Counted from the stretch's first letter, positions 33,823-44,798 are shown. The stretch: DNA of 45,201 bases from Poteriospumella lacustris (GCA_008000375.1 SMOI01000260.1:1-45201), one strand, 5' to 3'. The notes: a model not told the origin generated them from the letters alone. Translations and numbers: made by a program.

Positions 33823-36800
33823 ATGGGGCTTTCGGTTGGCCTGGTCTTCGCGCTCACGTGTCTCGCGCTGCGTCGCGCCTGCGCCGACGTGTCGGTCTCA
33901 GAGGCGGCGCGCGGAATCAGCTTGGCTGTGGCCATGATCGTGAGAGACGAAGAGGTCAACATTCGCAGCAATTTGCCGCTGTGGGCGACCTTCGCCGAGT
34001 GCTTCGTGTTCATGGTCGACGAGCGCACCGGCGACCGCACCGAGGAGGCCGTGCGCGACGTGTTGAGCGCCGCCTCGCGTCGCTACTACGTTGAGCGATA
34101 CACTTTCGAGGGCTTCGGCGAAGCTCGCTCTCTGTCGCTGCAGCGCACGTGGCAGCAGTGCGGCGCGGCGTCGCACGTGCTGATCGCCGACCCGGACTGG
34201 CGGCCGCGCCTCGACAGCATTTCGCTCGCGCACCTCAACCTCGACAGCCAGGTCTTCCGCTTCGTGGTCTACGATCGCAACGGCATGACGAATCGGCGGA
34301 TGGACTGGCTGCTGCGCCACCGCGACGGCCTGCGCATGCGCTACGCGCTGCACGAGGTGCTGGACATCGGCTTCTACACGGCCGTGACCGTCATCCCCTG
34401 GCTCTTCGACGAGATCGAGAAGCCCGGGACGTGGCACACCACCGTGGGCCACGGCAACTCGATGACCGCGCGGCGCCTGCTCTTCGACCTGTCGCTGCTG
34501 CGGCGCGACCTGCAGCGCTACGGCCACGACCCGCACGTCCACTACTACCTCTGCACCTCCTACGCCGGCCTGGCGCAGCGCCAGCTCGAGGAGGAGCGCT
34601 TCATCAACGAGACGGCGGTGGAGGAGTCGATTCGCTTCTGCCGCCTGCGCAGCGAGTCGTCGTACGCCGCCGAGTTCCACGAGGAGCGCTGGGCGTGTCT
34701 CGTGACGCTGGCCGACGTCCACGACCGCTTCAAGGTGAGCCGCCGCCCCGCCCCGCTGCCCCGCTGCCCCGCTGCCCCCACTGCCGCCGCTGACGCTTCT
34801 GTTGCTGTGTAGGGCGACGCGCAGACGTCGCTGGGGCTGCTGCGCATGTGTCGCGACCTCGACCCGCGCCACGTGGACTGCGCGCTGGCGCTGGCGTCGC
34901 GGCTGCTGGCGCTGGGCCTGGCGACCGAGGCCGAGACGGAGCTGTTCGCCGCGCTGCGCCAGCACCACGCCGAGCGCACGATGCTGAACAACCTGCGCGG
35001 CCTCGACTGCCAGCTGCCGGCGGTCGCGCTGAGCCTCTTCGACGCGCAGCGCCGCCACGCGCTGCTCTCCGCCGCCGCGGCGAAGTACGCGCTGCTGCTG
35101 CTCAACGTCTTCGTCGTGGGCGGCCAGTGCCCGCAGCGCCCGCTCTTCGACGAGGCGCTCGCGGCGCAGCTGGCGACGGTCGCGTTTCCGCAGCGCCGCT
35201 GGTCGCCGAGCGCCGCCGCCGCGCTCACCGCAGGTGCGTCGCCTCCTCGTTACCCCCCGCCGCCTGCGCCTCACGCCGCCTCACGCCGCCTGCTCTGCTC
35301 TACAGACGCCCTCTGCGCCGACGAGGAGCTCCAGCGCTTCGTCGCGGCGCAGCGCCTGCGGCTGCACGCGTGTGCGGCGCTGGCGCCGCTCGTGGCGCCG
35401 TCGGTGCGGCCGGGCGCCTTGGCGCAGCCGCCGCTGGAGGCGCCGCCGCTGTCGGCGGCCGCGTGGCAGGCCGCGCAGGCCGCGGCGCAGCTGCAGCGGC
35501 GCCACGAGCGCTGCGCGGCGCTGAGCCGCGACGTGGCCGTCGGCGCCGACGCGCAGCTGTCGCCGTTCGCCGCGGCACCGACCGAGCGCTTCGCCGGCGG
35601 CCTGCTGCTGCCGCACGCGCTGGCGCTGCTGCCGGTCGCGGCGGCGGCGCGCCGCGCGCGGGACGACGACCGCCCGCTGCGCCTGCTGCTGGCGGGCGGC
35701 GTGACGGCGGAGCTGCTGCTGCAGCTGCTGCGCGCGTTCGCGCCGGACGCGGGCCTCGGCCTCGACGAGCTGCTGCGGCTGCCGCGCGGCGTCGAGGTCG
35801 TCGTGCTCGGCCGCCGCGCGCACCTGCGCCACCTGCGCGACACGCTCGGCGACTGCCAGCGGCTGCGCGGCGGCGCCGTGCGCGAGGCGCCCGACGCGCC
35901 CGACGCGCTGCAGCTGTTCGTCGCGCCGGACGCGGCGCTGCGCTTCGTCTTCCGCCGCGACGCGGGCGACGCGGCGCTCGGCGACCTGCGCGGCGCCGTC
36001 GACTTCGCCGACGCCAACTTCGCCGCGCACGTGCCGCAGCTGCGCGGCGACCCCGCGGCGCAGCTCGCGCGGCTCGCGGCGCTGCTCGCGCGGCCGCACG
36101 GCCGCCTCTTCGTCTCGTTCTTCGCCGCCAACGCGCTCACGACGCCGGTGGCCGCCGCGCTGCGCCGCGCCGACGCCGACGCGGCGCCGCCGTTCTCGCG
36201 CGAGCCGCAGCGGCTCGTCGACGCGCTGCTGGCGCTGACGGGCGACGCGACGCGGCGCCTCGAGCGCGACGTCGACCTGCTGCGGTCGCTGGGCGCCGCG
36301 CCGCTGCGGCCGCAGCTGTGGCCCGGCGACCACCCGACGCCCTCCGCGAGGCCGCCGCGGCCGCCGCCGCGGGCGACGAGGGCGACGAGGGCGACGAGGG
36401 CGACGAGGGCGACGAGGGCGACGCGGCGGAGGCGCCGTTCGACGGCGACCGCTGGCGCTGGACCGTCGACGCGGCGCGCGCGCTGGCGGCGGGCGCGGGG
36501 CTGCACGCGCGCGTCTGCCTGCCGCTGGCGCTGTGCGAGGCCTACGCCGCGCTGCCCGGCGACTACGAAGTGCAGCGGCTGCGCGCGGCGGGCCTCTCGC
36601 CCGGCGACCTGCGCGCCGCGGCGCTGCCGCTGTCGCGCTACGCGCTGCTGCTGGCGCCGCAGGCCGCCGCCGCCGACGCCTGCGACGCCGCGGCGCTGGC
36701 GCTGACCGACGACGCCGTCGTGACGCGCGACGCGCGCGTCCTGTCGCAGGTGACGGTGCGCGACACGTCGCAGACGCTGGCGGCGTCGCTGGCGTCGCTG

Positions 36801-38654
36801 GCGCCGGGCGGCGGCGGCGCCGTGACGCTGCGCTTCGACGGGCTGCGCCTGCTGCACGAGCGGCTGGGGCTGCAGCTGCTCGTGGAGCGCCGCCTGCTGC
36901 CGGCGCTCGCGCAGCTGCACCGGCCGCAGCCGCTCGACGCGCTGCTCGCGGCGCTCGACGACGCCGAAGCGGCGCGCGGCAGCGACGCGGACGCCGTGCG
37001 CCGCGCGCGCCGCGAGCTGCTCGCGCTGCTGCGCCGCCTCGTCGCGCTGCAGGTGCTGGCGCTCGCGCCGCTGCGCCCCGCCGCGCAGAGCGTCGACCTG
37101 CGCGCGCTGCTGCCGGTGCTCGCCAACGCCTCCGCCGCCGTCTGCGCGCCCGGCGCCGTGACGGCGACGGTCGCGTTCCGCGCGGCGCCGGGCGACTCGG
37201 AGCAGAGCCGCCGCCTCCGCGCGCTCGGCCTCTCGGCGACCTTCGCGCAGCGCTTCGACGCGCAGCAGACGCCGCAGTGGACCGCGCAGCAGCGCCAGCG
37301 CATGCGCGACCTCGGCCTCGCGCTGCCCGCCGCCTCCGCCGCCGACGCCGCCGACACCGCCGCCGCCTCCGCCGCACAGGCGACCGCTGCGACTGCGACG
37401 ACTGCGACGACTGCGACGACTGCGACGACTGCGACGACTGCGACGGTTGCGGCGGCGCTGGCGGAGGTCGACGCGGAGCCGCTGCCCGCCTGGCGCAGCG
37501 TCGCCTGCTACGTGTCGCGCCACGTGCGTCGCGCGCTGGCGGACGCCGCGGCGCCCGACGACGCGTGTCGCGAGCCGTCGCCGCCGCCGCGGCGCTCGGC
37601 GACGCTGCAGAGCACGTCGCTGATGAAGCTGCTCTTCGACCAGCGCCACGCGGAGCTGCTGCAGCGGCTGCGCGGCCTCGCGCCGGTCGTCGCCGCGCTG
37701 CCGCTGCAGGCGACGCTGCAGGCGACGCGGCGCGCGCTGCTGGCGAACGCGACGCGCGTCGGCGGCTGCGGCGACGACGTCGCCGGCTGCCTCGCGGCGC
37801 TCGCCGTCGTCCGCGTCGACGACGACCGCCGCGCGAGCGACGACGCCGCCGCGGCGCTGCGGCTGCCGCTGAACTTCGCGCTGCACGTGCAGCCCGACGA
37901 GGCGCCCGCCGCCGTCTTCGCGGCCGGCGCGCTCGGCCACCTGCGACGCATCGCGGCGCTGGTCGGCGGCGACGCGGCCGCCGAGGCGCCGCCCGACTTT
38001 CTGGTGCTGGACGACGCGCTGACGGAGGCGGCGCTGCTGGCGCTGTACCGCCGCGTGTGCTGGTCGACGCTGTGGCACGACGCGACGAACGGCGCCGCCG
38101 TCGCGCAGCACGGCGACGGCGGCCTGCTGAGCTCGGCGCTCGTGCGGCGCTTCGCCGCGGAGCTCGCGCGCGAACTGTCGCCGCGCGGGGACCGCCCGCC
38201 GCTGCGCGTGAAGCGCGTCTTCGCGCTGTCGATGCTCGCGGCGCTGGGCGATCTGGCGTCGCCCGTCGTCGTCGGCGGCGCCGGCGACGTCGTCGCGGCG
38301 CTGTGGCTCGAGGGCGACGCGGCCGCGCGCCTGCTGCTGCACCCGCGCGAGAGCGCCAAGTGCCTCTTCGTGGCGGGCCTCGCGGCGTACCCCTCCGTCC
38401 ACCCGGACTTCCTCTCGCGCCGCGGCGTCGTCGCGTCGCCGCTGCACACGCCGCAGGCGAGTCGCTGTCTGCGCGCGGCCGACGCGGAGGCGGTGCCGGC
38501 GCGGTCCGGCCGCCTCGTCGTCGCGCGCGACCAGCTGCCGCTCTACCTGCACGTGGGCGGCTCAGGCGCGCGCGACGCGGCCTATTGGGACTGGGCGCGC
38601 GTGCGACCGTCGAACGCGACGACGCTGCTCGTCGTCGTGCTCGACGGGCGATGA
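33823..38654 (+). CDS. GT2-like glycosyltransferase with large C-terminal region
   Basis: Three exons: 33823-34734, 34813-35233 and 35306-38654. The length becomes a multiple of three (about 1,560 residues) when the one base missing near 36333-36335 is allowed. Residues 1-22 are a signal peptide or anchor (GLSVGLVFALTCLALRRACA). Residues 33-250 look like a GT-A glycosyltransferase of family-2 type with TPR-like helices after it: LAVAMIVRDEEVNIRSNLP, HVLIADPDW (the acidic metal motif), MDWLLRHRDGLRMRYALHEV, then YYLCTSYAGLAQRQLEEERF. The remaining 1,200 residues are very alanine-, arginine- and leucine-rich. The last 230 (DFLVLDDALTEAALLALYRR onwards) resemble a 2-oxoglutarate-oxygenase-like tail found in algal and oomycete proteins, but I see no intact iron-binding HxD. 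It probably works in the secretory pathway on sugar modification. The acceptor is unknown. Confidence 0.7.
36375..36419. repeat. five GACGAGGGC copies in coding sequence
   Basis: Same 9 bp unit as the minisatellite at 33490-33579. In the frame that continues to the stop it encodes DEG repeats followed by DAAEAPF. Confidence 0.9.
37388..37446. repeat. ACTGCGACG repeat in coding sequence
   Basis: About six near-perfect 9 bp units giving an Ala-Thr-Thr repeat in the C-terminal region of the glycosyltransferase-like protein. Confidence 0.8.
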
Positions 38655-39074
38655 ACGAGAATCCATGCGATGTAAGAGTGATTAACACATCATAAACAAC
38701 AACGTTTGTACGCGAGTAGCTATGTGTGTACGAAGCTGTCGTTGTCGCAGGCACTACGTGGCCATCGCGGGTCGGTCCGCATGTACAGGCGCTGGGGCCA
38801 GCCGCCTCGTCGGCGCGTCGGCCGCCACGTCGCGTGGGCGTCTCGGTCGATCGGCGCTTCGAACAAACTGCACCTGCAGACATCGCAACAAGCGTATTGG
38901 GTATCGAAGATCTCCCGCCGCACGGAGCCTCCCGACGACGTGAACTGGACGGTGCAGCTCGCCGCAACGCCAAATCGCCGGTCCGACTGGCGCACCAACC
39001 GCCGATCCGTCGCCAACGCCCGGCAGCCGACCGAATCTCTCGTTCAACATCTTCTTTGTGACTTGGGGGCGACG
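38655..39074. other. intergenic region / 5' flank of TOM1-like gene
   Basis: No separate gene. The TOM1-like frame stays open through much of it, but the extra peptide is basic, non-conserved in appearance and precedes an ATG in better context, so it is taken as 5' UTR. Confidence 0.5.
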
Positions 39075-41732
39075 ATGGGAGTGTCATCGACGATGTCGCA
39101 GTCCGCCGATTTGGGCGTCGACGTCGTGTCGCTGCTGCTGACCGTCATCTACGCCGCCCTCTTCGTCTGCGAGGGCCACCAGCTGGTCTGCGCGTACTAT
39201 TCCAAGAACAAGCTGTACACCTACCGCAACGGCATCATGTTGGTGCTGTTCTGCTCGGCGCTGCTGCGCTGGCTGGTGTGGGGCAAGGTGACGCTGCTGG
39301 ACGCGTTCTACGTGGACAACACGCTGATGATGGTGCTGTACTTCCTGCCCGTCTGGCTCAACTTCTGCGCCATCTCGCTGCTCTGCGTCTTCTACGCGTA
39401 CGCGATGTTCGACGGCTTCTACGGCGCGTGGCCGTGGCTCGTGACCGTCGCGATCAACGTCGCGTTCATGGCGCTGAACGTGACCATCGCCGTGCTGCTC
39501 GACTACAGCGACGCGCGCGCCCCGCTCGTGTACCAGTTCTACATCGCGTACGCCCTCGTGCTGGACACGTCCACGGCCCTCGTGCTGGCCTACTTCGGCT
39601 ACCACTTCCACCGCCTGTCGCGCGCGAACACGCGGCGGCTGCACTGGTTCCTGTCGCTGCCGAAGTCGCCGCAGACCTTCACCGCGACGAACCTGCTCAT
39701 CGTCGTGTGCTTCCTGCTGCGCTCGCTCCTCGTGGGGCTGCTCTCGAGCCACCTGCTGGCCTCGCGCGACGACAACGCGGTGCAGTTCAACCGCCGCCGC
39801 AACGCCACCGACGAGGCGGACGGCGGCTCCGACGACGGCGACGCCTACCGCACGTCGTGGACCGTGATGCTCTTCTACCTCGTCAGCGAGGTCGTGCCCA
39901 ACTGCGCCATGCTCTACCTGCTCTACCTGCCCGCGCCGCGCGCGAAGGCGACGGCGTCGGTGTCGAGCGGCGGCAGCGGCGGCGGCCGGCGCGGCGGCTG
40001 GGTCGCGCTCTGCAACTGGCTGGCGGTCGTGTCGTCGCGCCGCGGCTCGCGCGATGCCGACTTCGACTTCGACGGCGACAGCGACGGCGACAGCGACGAG
40101 GACGACGACGAGACGCGGGCGCTCGAGAAGCGCATCCTGCCGCCGTCGCAGCTGCGCAGCGACAGCGACGACGGCGCGTGGGACTCGGCGGACGAGGACG
40201 GCGACCTCGACGACGCCGACCTCGACGACGAAGAGGCGCGCATCGCCTACGCGCTGCAGTACCAGCCGAGTGGACCGCTGAAGACTGCGCAGACGTCGTC
40301 GCCGGCCGCGTCGTGGTGGTGGCCGTTCACGTCGAAGGGCGACGCGGCGCCGCCGGGCGGCCGCCGCCGGTCGAACTCGGCGAAGTTCTTCTACTACTTC
40401 GACCAGGGCCAGCTGCGCAAGCAGCTGCTCACGCCGACCAAGCGCAGGGCGCCGCAGAAGCGTCGTGGCGGGCGCCAGTCCCGACCGCGGGACGCTCCGC
40501 GCGGCTCGCTCATCTCCGGTACGTCGCCCCTCCCCACCGCAACCCTTAACCCTAACCCTAACCCTAACCCCGCGCTAACCCTAACCCCTCGCTAACCGTA
40601 ACCCCTCGCGACAGACCGCCTCGGCGCCGCGGCGCCGCCGTCGTCGTCGCTGGGGCCGGCCTCGCCGCCCAGCGGCGACGACGAAGACGCGCCGGACGTG
40701 TTCATGCGGCGCGGTCTGCTGCGGTCGCACGAGCAGTCGCCGCCGCCACTGGCGGGTGCCGAGAGCCCGTCGCGACCCGCGGCGACGCGGCCGCCCGTCG
40801 CGGACGGCGGCTGGTGGTCGTCGTGGTCGCGCCACCTCTTCGGCAGCGGCGATGGCGTCGCTCCTCCGCCGCGGCGGCCGCGCAGTTCCCGTCCCGCCAG
40901 CCGCAAGTCGGGCACGCCGGGGCTGCCGGACGCGGCGGGGCGCGAGCGCTTCGACGCGGACGACGACGAAGACGCCGACGCAGCGTTTCGTGAGGTGCCG
41001 ACGACGTCCGTCGACGAGGACCACTCGATCCGCGTCATCTACGAGGACCCGCCGCCGCCGCGGCCGCGCTTCGGCGCTCGCCACGGCGGCCAGTTCTCCG
41101 GCCACGTGAACATGGCCGCGCTCCAGGCGGCGCACAGTTCAGAGGCCGCGGCTGAGCCGCGCGTCGCTCCGCCGCAGACCTCGTCGACGCCCGGCGTCGC
41201 ATCGAGCAGCGACAGCGGCAGCGGCAGCAGCTTCGGCGGGGTCGACGCCTTCGCTGGCGCGTCGACGCTGCACGTACCGCAGCCGCGCGCGTCCACCGCC
41301 AGCATCCCGCTTCGCCGGCCGTCGTCGACGAATCTCGTCGCCACTGCCGCGTCGTCGCAGACGTCGTCGTCGCAGGCCTCCGGTCTCCGCTCGACGCCGC
41401 AGACGCCCAGCGCCATGCCGCTGGTTCGCCAGCAGTTGCCGCAGACTCCGGAGCCAGGCTACGGCGCCTACCCCGAGTCGGCGGCCGGGTCGGCCACAAC
41501 GCAGGCGCTGTACGACGCGTACTCGCAGCTGACGCCGCACCAGCTGCTGCAGCTGCAGCAACGAGAGTACCTGCAGCACCAGCAGCAGCAGATGCAGCAG
41601 TACTACCAGTCGCTGTCTCGCACCGCCACCCCGTCGCTGCCGCCGCAGATTGGGGCGCCCCTCTCAACGCCCTCGACGCAGAGCACGTCCGCCAAACGCG
41701 TCTCTGCCGCGACTCCTCCCGCTGACGGCTGA
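39075..41732 (+). CDS. TOM1/THH1-like seven-transmembrane protein with long tail
   Basis: Two exons, 39075-40518 and 40615-41732. The spliced length is an exact multiple of three, giving 853 residues. Residues 10-300 contain seven clear membrane helices, for example VVSLLLTVIYAALFVCEGHQ, IMLVLFCSALLRWLVWG, VYQFYIAYALVLDTSTALVL and LFYLVSEVVPNCAMLYLLYL. Helix order, the EGHQL and the late EVVPN segments fit the plant TOM1/TOM3/THH1 family (PF06454) of endomembrane proteins, which is also found in algae and oomycetes. After helix 7 comes about 550 residues of low complexity: acidic DSDEDDDE and DLDDADLDDEEAR runs, a basic patch and a glutamine-rich end (HQLLQLQQREYLQHQQQQMQ). This is much longer than plant relatives of about 300 residues. 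The 96 bp intron is made largely of telomere-type repeat. Confidence 0.85.
40543..40605. repeat. telomere-type CCCTAA repeat inside an intron
   Basis: Three perfect CCCTAA units (40550-40567), flanked by CCCTTAA and followed by degenerate CTAACCCTAACCCC and CTAACCGTAACCCC. All are within the 40519-40614 intron of the TOM1-like gene. Confidence 0.95.
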
Positions 41733-42395
41733 AGGCGCAGCAACGGTTTGGATATGCTGCCCTACGTAGACGCACATCGGCACCATCGGGCGACCGCTGC
41801 CGTCCACACGACGAAGGCCGCGAGTGGTGGCGCTCTTCTCCCTTGTCGTATTTCTTTTGCATTTTTGTCGTTCGCCGCTGTGTCCGGCCAACGAAGGTCG
41901 TGCGCCACGGTTCGTATTCAATAAAGTCGCTTCCATCCTGCATTTTCTTTGTTATGTACACACACAGCACACAGACCACACCGCGACAGTGAATGTGCAG
42001 TAGGTGCAGTGGCAACACGAACAGCGTTGGCCACGAGACAGGTGTCTTCCGGGCCCGAATCAATGTCATCGCAGTGCACCGTGGGCAATGACAGGCACTA
42101 CTGTACTGGCACCGCAGCAGTTACTGCGATTACGCACATTGCTGAAGCGCCCCCATGCACAATGCCGAAGTACGCTTCGCCACACGGCGGAGTTAGTGCG
42201 CTCTTTGACACACGAGAAACTGCGATGGCACACGGCACACAAAAGGGGGAACTGTCACACAACGGTGAACAATGACGACGATTAGACATGGCTTGTGCTG
42301 CTGCGCAAGCGTAAACATGGACGGTGCAACGCTCGGCGGAGGCTGAACAAGATGACACACGGGTACCCTGCGAACTGCGACGTGGCTAGGCTTGC
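41733..42395. other. intergenic region
   Basis: 3' flanks of the convergent TOM1-like and Crinkler-like genes. No gene recognised. Composition drops abruptly from very GC-rich to about even. Confidence 0.5.
41920..41925 (+). terminator. AATAAA polyadenylation signal
   Basis: AATAAA about 190 bases after the stop of the TOM1-like gene, in a locally AT-rich patch. Likely its cleavage/polyadenylation signal. Confidence 0.55.
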
Positions 42396-44798
42396 TCAGA
42401 ACTTGTTGATGAAGCTCCGCAACGCGTCGTAGTCGCACAGGTTCGCCAACCTGAGAGCCTCCCGCCAAAACTCACTGTAGGCCATGCATCGCTCGGCTAA
42501 CGCCGATGGAGACAGGCCCGTGTACAGGAGGAAGATGGTACGCACAAAGGCCACCAAGTCTTCGGCGGGCAATGGCCGGTGCGCCCCGTCCCTTGGCGTG
42601 TAAACATATTCCGTTCCCGTCCAGGGGGTGAGTTTCCCAGTCTCAGCGGCGGAGCCCCAATCGTTGAGAAACACGACGCCACGGTCATCGATGAAGATGT
42701 TTTGGGGCTTCACGTCGCGATGACAAATGCCTCTGCCATGCGCATGCTCTAGGGCAGTCAGCAGGTGCAGATAGTCGGACACACAGGCACGAACACCGCC
42801 TTTGACCGGCAATACCGGACGACCCACCGGAGTCACCAGCAAAGCGGGCCCCACGTCGAGGTCACGGCTGTCGACGACAACGGGAAGATGGTGATGCGGC
42901 GCCAAGTGAAGGAGCACATCCCGCTCGTTATCGCGCATCGCGAGCCGTTCTTGCGGAAACACCTTGACCACCACCGCTCGTGGCTCCCTCTTCGCCTTTT
43001 GGCGCGGGCGTGACTCGTTTTTGGTGGTCTCCTCTGCCTCTCGAGGTCGCTTTCTCGACGACGAAGCTCCCCCAGCGGCAGGCACCACCGAGTCGTAATG
43101 ATCGTGGCCGTTATAAATGATCCGCAACGCTCGCGTGGAGGCTGTCTCGGTGACCTTCGTGCGTGTGGCCCGACGCATCGAAACGCAGAACCCCACCTGG
43201 TCGATACAGCACGATATCTTGTTTCAGTGCCACGGCCATCGCCGCCACAGACCCGTGGTCAACGTAGCCACTCACACGTGCGAGGTCCAAGAGCTCATCT
43301 TCGGTGATGAATGCCCGGAGTCGCGGGAGGGTCCCGATAGCGCTCAACGTCAACTGTCTCAGTAACTCGTGAGTGAACAGAGATCTGCTGGCGTCTCGGA
43401 CACCCAGGCGCCGCAGCTGATCTGCGATGGCGTGGAAGAAACAGTTGCCGTCCCCAAGGACATTGTGCACTGCTAATGTTGGGGGCAGTTGGGGAGGGTG
43501 TATCTCGACAGTCAATGCCGGTGGCGCGGTCGCCGATGCGGCGTCCTCGATGGCCTTGTAGACCGCCGAGAACGCACCTTTGCCCAACAGACTGTCCACC
43601 GTGTATCCTGGGAGGACAAGGGGCGTGAATCCGATGTCCGCAGGATCAGCCACCATGAGTCCAAACAGTTTCTGAGGATGGAACAGCGACGGTGTCATCG
43701 GCGTAGGAAGGACCTATCGACCGATAAACGCGTACCTGCCAGCCGTCGGCCCCGTTGAAAATGCGGGAGGTGTCGAAGGTGAGGTCCCCGTCGCGTTGTC
43801 GAACACCCCTCGCGAACATGAAGCGGCTTCCATCGGTCAGAAAACCAATCAAAGTCGCCCGAAACATCTGGCAATGCAGCAGTCGCGTTATGCCACGTAT
43901 CAGTTGGCCCACTTCGTCGTCGGGGAAGTCGCCCGATCCCCTGCCTTTCACCTCTCCTGACATAGTCACGGCCGCTTCACCGCGCGTCTCTCCATCGTAA
44001 TACACGGCATCCGGCGAACGTAGGGAAATCGCTTTCTTGCGAAATGCCTGCAGTTCCGGGAGGCTACGAATCTCCACTTGTTTCGCAATCGTTTGGTTCC
44101 CAACGTTCTCCTGCACCGTCACAGTCTTCTTAGCCAGTTTCGAGAGCATCGTCGTCACAAACCGTTGACACACGTTACTCTCCTGATCTCCCAGTTTTGG
44201 AAATTTGCGACTGCCACCGTGTGGCCACCACTGAACTTTATGGTGACTCAGAAAGACGTCGAGCTCTGCCGAATGAAGCAAGACCCCCTCTCTTCTTTGT
44301 TGCTGGACCATCTCCGCCCGTGTCATCGTGTTACAAAAGAAACTCGTCCGCTGTTTTTGCGCCTCTTCGACACGTGCTAATCTATGGACGACACTTTCCA
44401 TCGCGGTTTGGGGCTCTGGAGAACGCCGACAAACAGCACAGCACAAAGGTTGGTCATCGATGAGTGGTTTCGTCGCATGTCGAGCATCGTGGGGAATAAT
44501 TCTCACCTGTTGTTGGGGCTGAGAGGGGCTGCAGAGGAACTAATAAAGGCAGAGCGGAATGAAGAAGTAAAATGATGACACGACTCGAATGAACACGAAA
44601 TATGTCACCTGTGATGTGATATTCATAATTGCCCCTCAAGCTTTCAGAAAGAACACCTGATCCATTTCTCTGCAATAGCCCATTGCCATAAGCTCTCTGG
44701 AGGTCGTCTTTCACTTTGGTAGTGTCACAGTTATCATCGTAAGAAACAAGACGTGGTGCAGATTCATCGCATTTCCCAACGATGGAAATTTTAACCAT
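42396..44798 (-). CDS. Crinkler-like protein: Ubl header, PD-(D/E)XK, kinase with inserted OTU
   Basis: Exons: 44798-44609 (header), a short exon or continuation ending at 44507, then 44415-43736, 43671-43197 and 43141-42396. Introns of 91, 64 and 55 bp all keep phase. About 700 residues. Residues 1-63 (MVKISIVGKC to GNYEYHIT) resemble the ubiquitin-like header of Crinkler effectors. A nuclease-like PD-(D/E)XK core follows (SPDAVYYDG, about 203; GEVKGRG, about 221; QLIRGITRLL). The kinase then opens with glycine loop LLGKGAFSAVYKA (323-334). Before the beta-3 lysine (VVVKVF, K512) sits an OTU domain: GDGNCFFHAI (C371) and RIIYNGHDHYD (H467). The kinase resumes with HRDVKPQN (D595) and a DWG (D613) for DFG. 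A basic SSRKRPRE...RPRQKAKR stretch may be a nuclear signal. The 5' end is ambiguous: several splice choices keep the same phase. Confidence 0.72.

Noticed and set aside
6680-36335. Programmed ribosomal frameshifting at the four frame breaks
   Set aside because: No consistent slippery heptamer or shared context beyond G/C tracts; all are explained by one missing base each.
38706-39074. N-terminal extension of the TOM1-like protein
   Set aside because: Frame open but begins at a non-ATG codon and gives an Arg/Trp-rich peptide; the ATG at 39075 directly precedes helix 1.
35271-39087. Long minus-strand frames opposite the glycosyltransferase-like gene
   Set aside because: Repetitive Arg/Ala/Gln translation without domains; caused by strong G/C third-position bias.
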